The notes beneath the pieces are model-generated. The model was given only the letters and a program-made list of their open reading frames with translations. It was not told where the DNA came from and made no database searches. 64,000 nt of DNA from MFZZ01 sp964582715 (lineage in GTDB: Bacteria > Patescibacteriota > Microgenomatia > UBA1406 > GWC2-37-13). The translations under genes were made by a program, and so were the position numbers. Shown one piece after another: positions 53,301-62,000 of this stretch (position 1 is the stretch's first letter; each line of letters begins with the position of its first letter). Where the stretch lies: the NCBI GenBank assembly GCA_964582715.1, contig CAZOSM010000003.1, positions 143,515 through 207,514 on the forward strand, written 5' to 3'.

Positions 53301-54769
53301 ATCAAGGCAATGCAATAGTACTTGGTGCAGGCTCAACCGATGTGGGTGGAACTTCTCCCTCAAATTCTGCCAGTCGTGAATATTGTGTTCCTGGTGATAC
53401 ATCCTTTTGCGCGGCACCGGTTGGGGAATGGAAGTTTGATAGGCAGATTGGGGATACTACACCAGATACAAGTACAAATGGGAATCAGGGTAGCCTTCAC
53501 AACGGTCCTGTACAGGTGAAAGGTAAGGTGGGTAGAGCATTTAGTTTTGATGGAGATAATGATTATATAAACATTGGTGATCAATTAGAGGAAGATTTAC
53601 CAGTTACGGTTTCTAGCTGGGTAAAACCGAGGAGTTTATCTGAAACTTTTGCTATATTTACTAATGATAAAACTAATTCTACTCATTCCGGCATTTGGTT
53701 TGAAATCAATTCAAACGGTTCAGTAGGGATTAATTATGGAGATAATACTGGCACTTCTTCCTCTGACCGTAGAACTAAAACCAGTCCTTCAGGATTAATT
53801 TCTACCGGTCAATGGTATCATGTAACTGCAGTGTTGCGAGATGCAACAGATATGAATATATATGTGAATGGAGTAGATGTGGGCGGTAATTATTCTGGTT
53901 CTGGTGGAACACTTGCATATAGTACGAGACATGCAAGGATTGGACAGCTTCATGATGATATATTCGCCAATGGCCTTATTGACGATGTACGTATGTATAA
54001 TTATGCCCGTACTCCAGCACAAATTGCCTGGGAATATAATCAGGGAGGGCCAATAGCGTATTATCCACTTAATGAGTGTAGTGGTACAACCGTATATAAT
54101 CACTCAAAAAATGGGAACGGTGATTATATTAGTATGAATGGTACTATAAATCTTGGTTCTGGTGGTACGACATCAGCAGGAACCTGTACCACATCGGGTG
54201 CCTGGAAAGATGGGGCTTCAGGAAAGCTAGAAGCTAGTATGTATTTTGATAACAGTGATGATTATATTTCAATATCAGATAACGATATACTTAACTTTCC
54301 TAATGGTACAGATTTTTCCATAGGTGCATGGGTCAAAGTTTCTTCGCTTGGAGATAATAATGCTGTTGTCTCTAAAAAATTGGGAAATGGAGATGCACAA
54401 AGTGGGTATATGATGTATGTTAATAGTGCAGGTAAAATCGCTGCGTATCTGTCTGATGGAACAGATGCAATAAATAAATTTACAGATAGTACTATTACGG
54501 CTGGTACATGGTACTATATTACTTTGGTATACCGTGATAATACTTCTCTAACTTTGTATATAAATGGCAAAGATGGAGGTGGCAGTGTAAGTGGCACTAT
54601 TGCTAATATCGATTCCTTAGCAAGTGGGACTGGATTAGCAATTGGTGGAGAGTCAGACGGTGGTTTGCCATTTGGCGGTCAAATTGATGAAGTAAAGATA
54701 TTTAATTATGCGTTGACTCCAGCCCAAATCAAAACCGAGATGGTAGGCGGGGCTGTCCGATTTGAGTAA
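50363..54769 (+). CDS. Giant LamG-array surface protein D, 1,468 aa
   Basis: The N-terminus (KKKNHTPLS...KIYYPSF) is cytoplasmic and the transmembrane helix is at 57-75. 'GADPIAYWRFDEG' opens LamG1. Six LamG domains start near 89, 335, 556, 775, 1017 and 1229. LamG1 has the Cys pair QCISEKC and LamG2 carries an extra Cys pair (SCSGGQDVC). The 'SREYCVPGDTSFC' linker precedes LamG5, LamG6 opens 'NECSGTTVYNHS', and the end is GGAVRFE. LamG5 is unusually similar to LamG6 of protein E, a non-equivalent position, so domain exchange is likely. The adhesin role is inferred from architecture; no catalytic motif is visible. Confidence 0.9.
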   Translation: MGLFRKLPFFKKKNHTPLSFHINKKIYYPSFYAKIKSYIPSVQVSFKRSQFWKEPKYIAFVASGLFIALLGGIIFRNQISTFFSSVGADPIAYWRFDEGQGSTTNDAVGNNTGTLGTGNSAPVWQFSDQCISEKCFFFDGTNDYITLGSPSTLDNLPSSNFTISAWIYDSHTGTDTWGTIFGTYLNSIGWSLRTFSDSTTGARSLYFQAPTSGTDHNAQTYYGSIPQNKWTHVAAVWNASSRTVKLYINGQEPSYITYSTPSGTYSSDATRDKYIGLLPHNGGIQPFKGRIDDVKVHTYALTTAQIKAELAARGTVHGLTARFGDDDMNRRLSDGLVGYWKMGESANDSCSGGQDVCDSSGNGNHATATGTTISSTEAKYNSFGRDFSGSFNNFVAIPDNATFTGGDEMTVSLWIKPDTIDDFDVYVSQGDRTFNHAAFMLNSTSGGDQLRVDISSNGTDYSNWVSNASLSLNTWTHITVTFNRGIVKIYFNGQLDSAHTEAPFSDSIYNSNQPILLGRRTAYASERLFDGTMNELRIYNRALDPLEVQALYEWAPGPIHEYNFNSVSGTTVLDEGSSSKINGTLTSGAVITNGKYGKGVLFNGEDSYIDFDSNELYQETNAFSITSWIYIASFSSDPVIICDQNDSGSCFFASANWRSVTNALHYCGDSECSDGSYNGNSISNVIKLNQWQHVAMSYNGTNTCRFYVDGVDVTSDATCGETSEVYSHRIGGGSLNVTNGSLDEVKIYDYELSTVQVIQDMNAGHPAPGSPVGSAIAYYKLDEGYGTTVYNSGNAGSTLNGTFGTGTSSPTWSNSGKYDKGVLFDGSNDAIVIQDNQALQFGTGNFSVSAWIYPTVTDLGCCDQSTIISKNYTGFEYIIHQGFLRAYLGGATAVISGTQPLSSNRWYHVLLTRSGSTVTSYINGEVDSVGVSSSSVSNIGTNVNIGQRTGNALMAFNGIIDEVKIYNFAFTADQAKVEFNQGNAIVLGAGSTDVGGTSPSNSASREYCVPGDTSFCAAPVGEWKFDRQIGDTTPDTSTNGNQGSLHNGPVQVKGKVGRAFSFDGDNDYINIGDQLEEDLPVTVSSWVKPRSLSETFAIFTNDKTNSTHSGIWFEINSNGSVGINYGDNTGTSSSDRRTKTSPSGLISTGQWYHVTAVLRDATDMNIYVNGVDVGGNYSGSGGTLAYSTRHARIGQLHDDIFANGLIDDVRMYNYARTPAQIAWEYNQGGPIAYYPLNECSGTTVYNHSKNGNGDYISMNGTINLGSGGTTSAGTCTTSGAWKDGASGKLEASMYFDNSDDYISISDNDILNFPNGTDFSIGAWVKVSSLGDNNAVVSKKLGNGDAQSGYMMYVNSAGKIAAYLSDGTDAINKFTDSTITAGTWYYITLVYRDNTSLTLYINGKDGGGSVSGTIANIDSLASGTGLAIGGESDGGLPFGGQIDEVKIFNYALTPAQIKTEMVGGAVRFE

Positions 54770-54787
54770 GTAACTTACTCTCATTTT

Positions 54788-54796
54788 TGCTACACT
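54788..54796 (+). promoter_or_regulatory. Extended -10 promoter of LamG gene E
   Basis: TGCTACACT lies 6 nt before the ATG at 54803, in a 33-nt spacer that otherwise holds nothing recognisable. Confidence 0.6.
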
Positions 54797-54802
54797 AATA
54801 AT

Positions 54803-57800
54803 ATGGGATTATTGCGTAATATATTTAGTCCTGTTGGGCGACAAAGTAGTACCAAAATCAGAATAACTCCAGAAAAGATTGCATTCATTTTTTCAGCAAG
54901 TGTCTTGATATTCATAACTGGCATCATTTTTAGAAATCAGATAGCAACTTTTTTTTCGAATACAGGAGCAGATCCGATTGCTTATTGGAAGTTTGATGAA
55001 GGACAAGGTTTGGTTGTTCGTGATTCTATGGGGTCAAATAATGGAACTTTAGGTACCGGCAATTCTGCACCTACATGGGTGAGTGAAGATCAATGTATAA
55101 CTGGTAAATGTTTGCGGTTTGATGGGACAAATGATTATGTGAGAGTCTCTGACGACTCAAGCTTAGATACAACAGATATTACATTTCAGGCTTGGATTAA
55201 ATTTAATTCAACAAGTGGAAATCAAACAGTAATTAATAAAAAAACAGCATGGAATAGTGCAAGTGGTTTTTATATTGAATGGCAAGGTTCATCAAATACT
55301 TGGTCTGTCAGAGGCTCTGATGGTGCTACTTCTACAACAACAACAGATACAGTAATTGCTAATACATGGAATCAATATTCCTTTGTTATATCTGGTACAA
55401 GTGTATCTGTATATAAAAATGGAATATATCTTGTCACGACTGGAAGTATTGCGCAAGTCGTAACAAATACTCAATATATAAATTTAGGGAGTTTTAATGA
55501 TACAGATGCTTTTTTTAGAGGTTATATAGATGAAGCCAAAATTTACGACTATGCCCGCACAGCAGCCCAGATAAAAGCAGACTATGCAGCACGAGGGAGC
55601 ACAAAAGGAGTTTCTGCCCAGTTTGGAGATGATAATATGAGTCGTAGATTATCAGATGGGTTGGTTGGGTATTGGAGGATGGATGAGACAACATGGAGTG
55701 GTGCGAATGCAGTATTAGATTCATCAGGTAATATGTTGAGTGGTACTGCTCTGGGAGGTGCTGCTCCTACGGGAGGAAAATTCGGAAATGCAGGATCATA
55801 TGATAATTCTAATAATCAAATAAATATACCATCAAATAGTATACTCAGGCCTACTGAGAGTATTACCGTATCAGCATGGGTCAATAGTAACGGATATGCA
55901 AATGGTGACTGTGTCCTCAATCTGGGTAGTCCTGAATATGGATTTCATGGCTATTATTTGCGTTGGAATATATTTGGATTTCAAACTCTTATCGGAACAG
56001 GTTCTACATACAAAGGTGCATGGAGTCCTACTTTTAATACTGCTAATACGTGGGTACATGTTGTGGGTATGTATGATGGCCAATCTGTTAGGACATATGT
56101 AAATGGAGTTTCAGGAACTCCTACTTCCTATACTGGATCCATTAATTATTCAGGTTCACCAGCGTTATTAATAGGAATTAATAATAGTTCTAATTGTTTA
56201 GCTTGGAATGGGGAAATAGACGAAGTTCGTATTTATAATCGCGCCCTTGATTCTTCAGAAGTACAAGCTTTGTATGAATGGGCACCTGGGCCGGTTGGAT
56301 ATTGGAAAATGGATGAAGCAAGCGGGAGTACTATTGCCGACAGTTCAGGAAATGGGAATAATGGAACAACTACCGGATCTCCTACTTTTGCAGAGGGTAA
56401 GTACGGTAAAGCTTTATCAACTTCTGGTTCTACACAATATGTAACTATTGCAGATAGCGATGAACTTGATTATCAACAAGCTATAACTATTTCCTTCTGG
56501 ATGAAGCCAGCAAATGCGACAGACATACATAGAATTATCAGAAAAGGAAATCCGCATTCTGTTGGTGGAAAAGGGTTCAGCTTGCTTTACAGAGGAGATC
56601 AAGCAAATGATCCTATCACAATGCAGTTTAATGATAGCAACAATAGCCATACTGTCTCAGTATTTAACTTAGGTGATATCTCAAATACGTGGACACATGT
56701 CGCAGTTGTATGTGATAAATCTGCCTTGGCATGTTTTGGATATAAAAATGGAATACAAGAAGGGAGTGGGAATCATGTAATAGGCGACTATACAGTATCA
56801 GATGATTTTGAGATATCTTCTCCTAATACAGGATATAATGGTCTTCTTGATGACGTTAAGGTCTATAATTATGTGCGTACTCAGGAACAAATAGTAAGTG
56901 ATATGAATGCAGGGCATCCTGCAGTTGGTTCTCCAGTAGGTAGTACTGTCCTGCATTTAAAGATGGATGAAGGTTATGGCAATATCGCAAATGATTATTC
57001 ACCTCAAAATAATAATGGAAATATATTAGGATCATCTGCACCAAGCTGGACAAATGATGGCAAGTTTGGGAAAGCTTTGAGTTTTGATGGGGGAGATTAT
57101 ATCCGTGTTCCAAATAGTACAAGCTTACAACTTGTAAACGAAATATCAGTTTCCGTATGGATAAAATTAAGTAACTTGGCAGATGCTGGCATTGTTTCCA
57201 AAAGCGGATTAAATAATTCAAATGGAGATTATGCTCTTGCAACGGGTTGTGGATCTGCTAATAATAATCAAATTACATTTGGTATTAACGGAGAGTGTGG
57301 ACTCACCTCACAGACGACAATAACAACAGGGGAGTGGTATCACTTAGTAGGAACTTATGATGGTACTGCATTACGGCTATATGTTAATGGAGATTTGGAC
57401 CAGACATTAGCCGAAACAGATTCAATTAATACCAACTCAACAGATCTCATAGTAGGTGGTTACTACAGTTCAAGTTATCTTACACAAGGAACTATAGACG
57501 ATCTTCGTATTTATCCATTTGCTCTTTCTGAGAGCCAGGTTAAGACTGTAATGAATCAAGGGGAACAGATTGTGATGGGCGCAGGTAGCACGGATATAGA
57601 TGGAACCACATCAAGTAACTCAGGAGGACGTGAGTATTGTGTGCCAGGTGATACAAGTGTATGTAATGCACCAATTGGAGAGTGGAATCTGGATGAGAAT
57701 ACAGGCACTTCCGCATATGATACCAGTGGCAATAATAACACAGGAACTTTAACGGGCGGTCCGAAATGGATTATAGGAATCGGAGGAAAAGGTTCGTCCG

Positions 57801-59035
57801 TTCACTTTGATGGTGGAGACGATGCAATTACTATTCCAGATGATTCAGTCTTGGATATAGGTACCTCTGATTTTACACTTTCTGCTTGGGTAAAAGGAAA
57901 TAATCTCGATCCTTCAGATGTCATTTTTGCTAAAAGTAATGGAGATGGGTGTTCTGCAAGTTACGGATTTCATTTTGGTGTTTTTACTGGAAATTTAAAT
58001 CCAGCAGTACATTTTTGTACAGGTGGTGGATCGCATGCACGAATATACGGTAATTATTCACTTACAAATGGGGTATGGTATCATATCTCGGCGGTAATAG
58101 ATCGTGACAGCTCAACAAATTCATTAATATATGTAAATGGAAGACCTGTTTCGACATCAGTCTCAAATTTGTCCAGCCATACAGGATCTATAACCAATGC
58201 TGTATCCTTAGCAATCGGTGCTGAATCAGATGGTAACAATAGATGGAATGGAACTATAGACCAGATAAAGATCTATGACTATGCAAGAACATCAGCACAA
58301 ATCGCATGGGAATATAATCGAGGAGCAGCAGTTGCACATTACAAACTTGATGAATGTACAGGTACAACCATATATGACTCATCAGGAAATAAATTGAACG
58401 GAACCCTCAGTTTAGGTAGTAACGGGGTAACCAGTGCTGGAACCTGTAGTACGAGCGGAGCATGGGCTTCTGGGGCTCAGGGAAAGCACGAATCAAGCTT
58501 GAGCTTTGATGGAAGTGATGATTATGTAGATATGGGTAATAATCTTGAGTATCCAATACCTGTAACGGTCAGTGCATGGATTAAAGTTAATAGTTTGTCC
58601 TCAGTTGGGTCTCCCATTTTTGTTAACGATAAAACAACCACCACTAACTCTGGCATATGGTTTTTAATAAATCAGAATGGTAGTTTAAATATTAATTATG
58701 GAGATAATACTGGGACAGAATCTTCAGACAGACGAAGTAAGACCTCTGCAGCAGGGTTAATAACAATAGGCACCTGGTATCATGTTGCAGGAGTGATAAG
58801 AGGGCAAACCGATATGGACCTTTATATTAATGGAGGACTAGTAGATGGTACTTATTCAGGAACTGGTGGAGCTACTATTGGATATAGTACAAGAACGGCT
58901 AGAATTGGAATGGTTGGAAGTACTCAAAATTTATTTTTTAATGGACAGATAGATGATCTTAAAGTTTTTAACTATGCTCTCACAAAACAACAGATACAAA
59001 TCGAGATGGCGGGAGGTGCCGTACGGTTTGAGTAG
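54803..59035 (+). CDS. Giant LamG-array surface protein E, 1,410 aa
   Basis: This is the shortest complete paralogue. Its cytoplasmic tail is only about 25 residues (MGLLRNIFSPVGRQ...) and lacks the 'TP...YPSF' motif. The transmembrane helix is at 26-43, followed by 'FRNQIATFFSN' and 'GADPIAYWKFDEG'. Six LamG domains start near 57, 285, 495, 715, 955 and 1174. LamG1 has the Cys pair QCITGKC. The 'GREYCVPGDTSVC' linker precedes LamG5, LamG6 opens 'DECTGTTIYDSSG', and the end is GGAVRFE. The last LamG resembles LamG5 of protein D ('GDNTGTESSDRRSKTS'). It most likely forms part of the same surface layer or adhesin set as its neighbours. Confidence 0.9.
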   Translation: MGLLRNIFSPVGRQSSTKIRITPEKIAFIFSASVLIFITGIIFRNQIATFFSNTGADPIAYWKFDEGQGLVVRDSMGSNNGTLGTGNSAPTWVSEDQCITGKCLRFDGTNDYVRVSDDSSLDTTDITFQAWIKFNSTSGNQTVINKKTAWNSASGFYIEWQGSSNTWSVRGSDGATSTTTTDTVIANTWNQYSFVISGTSVSVYKNGIYLVTTGSIAQVVTNTQYINLGSFNDTDAFFRGYIDEAKIYDYARTAAQIKADYAARGSTKGVSAQFGDDNMSRRLSDGLVGYWRMDETTWSGANAVLDSSGNMLSGTALGGAAPTGGKFGNAGSYDNSNNQINIPSNSILRPTESITVSAWVNSNGYANGDCVLNLGSPEYGFHGYYLRWNIFGFQTLIGTGSTYKGAWSPTFNTANTWVHVVGMYDGQSVRTYVNGVSGTPTSYTGSINYSGSPALLIGINNSSNCLAWNGEIDEVRIYNRALDSSEVQALYEWAPGPVGYWKMDEASGSTIADSSGNGNNGTTTGSPTFAEGKYGKALSTSGSTQYVTIADSDELDYQQAITISFWMKPANATDIHRIIRKGNPHSVGGKGFSLLYRGDQANDPITMQFNDSNNSHTVSVFNLGDISNTWTHVAVVCDKSALACFGYKNGIQEGSGNHVIGDYTVSDDFEISSPNTGYNGLLDDVKVYNYVRTQEQIVSDMNAGHPAVGSPVGSTVLHLKMDEGYGNIANDYSPQNNNGNILGSSAPSWTNDGKFGKALSFDGGDYIRVPNSTSLQLVNEISVSVWIKLSNLADAGIVSKSGLNNSNGDYALATGCGSANNNQITFGINGECGLTSQTTITTGEWYHLVGTYDGTALRLYVNGDLDQTLAETDSINTNSTDLIVGGYYSSSYLTQGTIDDLRIYPFALSESQVKTVMNQGEQIVMGAGSTDIDGTTSSNSGGREYCVPGDTSVCNAPIGEWNLDENTGTSAYDTSGNNNTGTLTGGPKWIIGIGGKGSSVHFDGGDDAITIPDDSVLDIGTSDFTLSAWVKGNNLDPSDVIFAKSNGDGCSASYGFHFGVFTGNLNPAVHFCTGGGSHARIYGNYSLTNGVWYHISAVIDRDSSTNSLIYVNGRPVSTSVSNLSSHTGSITNAVSLAIGAESDGNNRWNGTIDQIKIYDYARTSAQIAWEYNRGAAVAHYKLDECTGTTIYDSSGNKLNGTLSLGSNGVTSAGTCSTSGAWASGAQGKHESSLSFDGSDDYVDMGNNLEYPIPVTVSAWIKVNSLSSVGSPIFVNDKTTTTNSGIWFLINQNGSLNINYGDNTGTESSDRRSKTSAAGLITIGTWYHVAGVIRGQTDMDLYINGGLVDGTYSGTGGATIGYSTRTARIGMVGSTQNLFFNGQIDDLKVFNYALTKQQIQIEMAGGAVRFE

Positions 59036-59041
59036 TTACAC

Positions 59042-59096
59042 ATATGTAATATAAAAGATATCGTAATTCCGTATAAAAATTGCTACACTAATTAAC
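59042..59096 (+). repeat. Duplicated intergenic segment upstream of gene F
   Basis: This is the second copy of the segment at 50310-50362, with a few substitutions and single-base insertions. It ends in the same promoter box and ATGGGATTATT start context. Confidence 0.75.
59081..59089 (+). promoter_or_regulatory. Extended -10 promoter of LamG gene F
   Basis: TGCTACACT lies 7 nt before the ATG at 59097, one base further than in genes C, D, E and G. Confidence 0.6.
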
Positions 59097-62000
59097 ATGG
59101 GATTATTGCGTAATATCTTTCATAAAGTCCGACTGTTTAAGCCTGTTTCAGTATCTTTCTTCAAAAAAATATTACAGAATTGGAAGGAACCCAAAACAAT
59201 TGCAATTATTTTTTCGGGATTATTTATAGCAATTCTTAGTGGTCTTATATTTAGAAACCAGATTGCAACTTTTTTTTCAAATCCAGGAGCAGACCCAGTT
59301 GCTTATTGGAAATTTGATGAAGGGCAAGGAAGTACCGCATATGATAGTAGTTCTCAACACTTAGATGGTACTTTGAACAATACACCCACATGGCAGACTG
59401 AAGAGTATTGTGTATCTAGTAAATGTCTATATTTCGATGGAGCAAGCAGTGAAAGTATCTCAAAATCTGACGATGCTAATCTCAATTTTGCAAATGATGC
59501 TAGTTTCACCATTCAGGCATGGGTTAAAAGGAGTGGTACTATATCAGCGGATAGCTATATCATCAATAAGACTGTACCAGTTGTGGAAGATAATCGCGGA
59601 TATAACCTGATCATGAATTCAGCAGGAGATTTTTGTTTCCAACTGTATTACGGAGCCAGTGGAGAGCCTAATGAAGTTTGTTCTTCAGGAATAAACTTTA
59701 ATGACAATAAATGGCATCTGGTGACTGCTGTAAAATCTGAGTTAACTTCAAGCACTTTATATGTAGACTCTATACAACGGGCTCAAGATACTAACTTGAC
59801 AGGTGGATTAATAACCAATACAGGAACTTTTTACATAGGAATTTATAGAGATGGAGTCAGTAACGGATGGCACGGATTTATAGATGAAGTAAAGATATAC
59901 AATTATGCGCGTTCAGCTTCACAAATCAAAGCAGATTATGCATCACGAGGTTCTGCTAAAGGGGTATCTGCCCAGTTTGGAGATGATGATCTAAGTAGAA
60001 GATTATCAGATGGGTTGGTGGGATACTGGAAAATGGATGAAGGGACAGGTACAAGTGTCGCAGATTTGAGTGGAAATAATAATTCTGGAACTCTCTCTAA
60101 TGCAACTTGGACAAATGGAAAATTTGGTTCTGGAATTAATTTTGATGGCAACAGTGACGTAGTTATTCTGACCGGCTCGAGTACAATTATGCCTGCATCA
60201 ACAAGAGAAGGGACTATTTCAGTATGGATTAAGCCAACTTCCTTATCTAGTGATATGAGAGTTATATCTTTTGCTAATTCTACTAGTACTCAGTTTGGAA
60301 TAGCGGTAGGAAGAACTAGTAACAAGTTTACTGGGTTTGTGAGAGATAGTGGAGGTAATCTTATAGAAATTAATTCAATCTCAACGTTTTCTGCAGCTAC
60401 ATGGTATCTGGTAACTCTAACTGGTTCTGGAAATACTGCTACCTTATATGTAAATGGAGTAGTAGAAGGAAATTCTAATTCAATGGATCCTGTAAATACT
60501 TTTGGTTCTATGACTTCTGATACAGCAAAATTGGGTGTATCTCCTGGAGGATCAACTAATTATTTAGACGGTCAATTAGACGAAGTCCGCATCTACAACC
60601 GAGCACTTAACCCATCAGAAGTCCAAGCACTTTACAATTGGGCGCCTGGGCCAACTGTACATTATAAATTTGATGAAGGTACTGGCACTTCTACTGTTAT
60701 TGATTCTTCTGGAAATAATGCCACTGGTACCTTAGGTGGAACAGTAACAGAAAGTAATTGGGTTTCAGGTAAATATAGTGGAGCATATGATTTTAGTGGG
60801 GATGATTATATTGAATCTACAGAAGCAATGAGCGTACGTGGCCTAACTCAATTTACTATCTCTTCTTGGTTCTATATCCATGATCTAAATGGCAGTCCTA
60901 ATTTTTTTACCGAACCAATTTCATCTAGCGGAAGTACAAGAGCCACTTGGGGGCTAAATGGCTCAGATCAGATAACGCTTAATGTTCGAGATGATGATAG
61001 TGATGTTAGTGTAACTAATTGTCTTACAGATACAAGAACATTGCCAACTAATGAGTGGGTACATATTGCTGTTGTATATAATGCAGACGAAAACGATCAT
61101 AAATCATATATTAATGGGGTTCCTTTCTCTGATAGCGGTAGTGGCGGTTGTAATAATCCTTTCGGATCAGATATCAATTCAAATCATAATCCTAAAATAG
61201 CCAGTAATCACGACGGTAGTGACAACTTCTTTGATGGGTATCTAGATGATTTTAAAATGTATCACTATGCCCGTTCTGCTGAACAGATTATCGAAGATAT
61301 GAATGGAGGACATCCGGTTGGTGGCAGTCCAATTGGTTCGCAGGTTGCATATTGGAAGTTAAATGAAATGCAGGGTGTCACAGCATACGATAGCAGTATA
61401 AATAGAAATGATTTAACCCTTTCATCTGCCTCGTGGACTAAATCTGGTAAATTTGGTAGTGCCTGGACTGGAACTGGTTCTAACTGGCTTTCTAGAGCAG
61501 ATGATGATGACTTTGATGTTATGGAAGGAGAAGATTTGAGTATTTCAATGTGGGTGAAATCGAGCTCAGCTAGTAATCCAGCTGATGAAGAATATTTTTT
61601 CTCTAAAACAAATGGATCAACACCTGGCTATTTATTTGGTTTTTCTCCAGATGGATTTCCTGTATTTGCTATAGATGATGATTCCAACTGGACTTCCTTA
61701 GATGATGTGGCTTATGATACTACAGATTATTATGATGGTAACTGGCATCATATGGTTGCGGTAAAAAAAGGGAGTGAGCGAATCGAGATTTATGTTGATG
61801 GAAAAGCAGGGTCTACACCAGATACATCGATCTCTGCAACAAATAGTCTGGCAAATTCATTACCAGTTGTAATCGGTGCTTTAACAACTACAGATCTAGG
61901 GTTAGAATTTAATGGGCAAATTGATGAAGTCAAAGTCTATAGAACTGCATTAACTGCTGACCAGGTAAAGATAGAGTATAACGGCGGTAAAGCTCAAATC

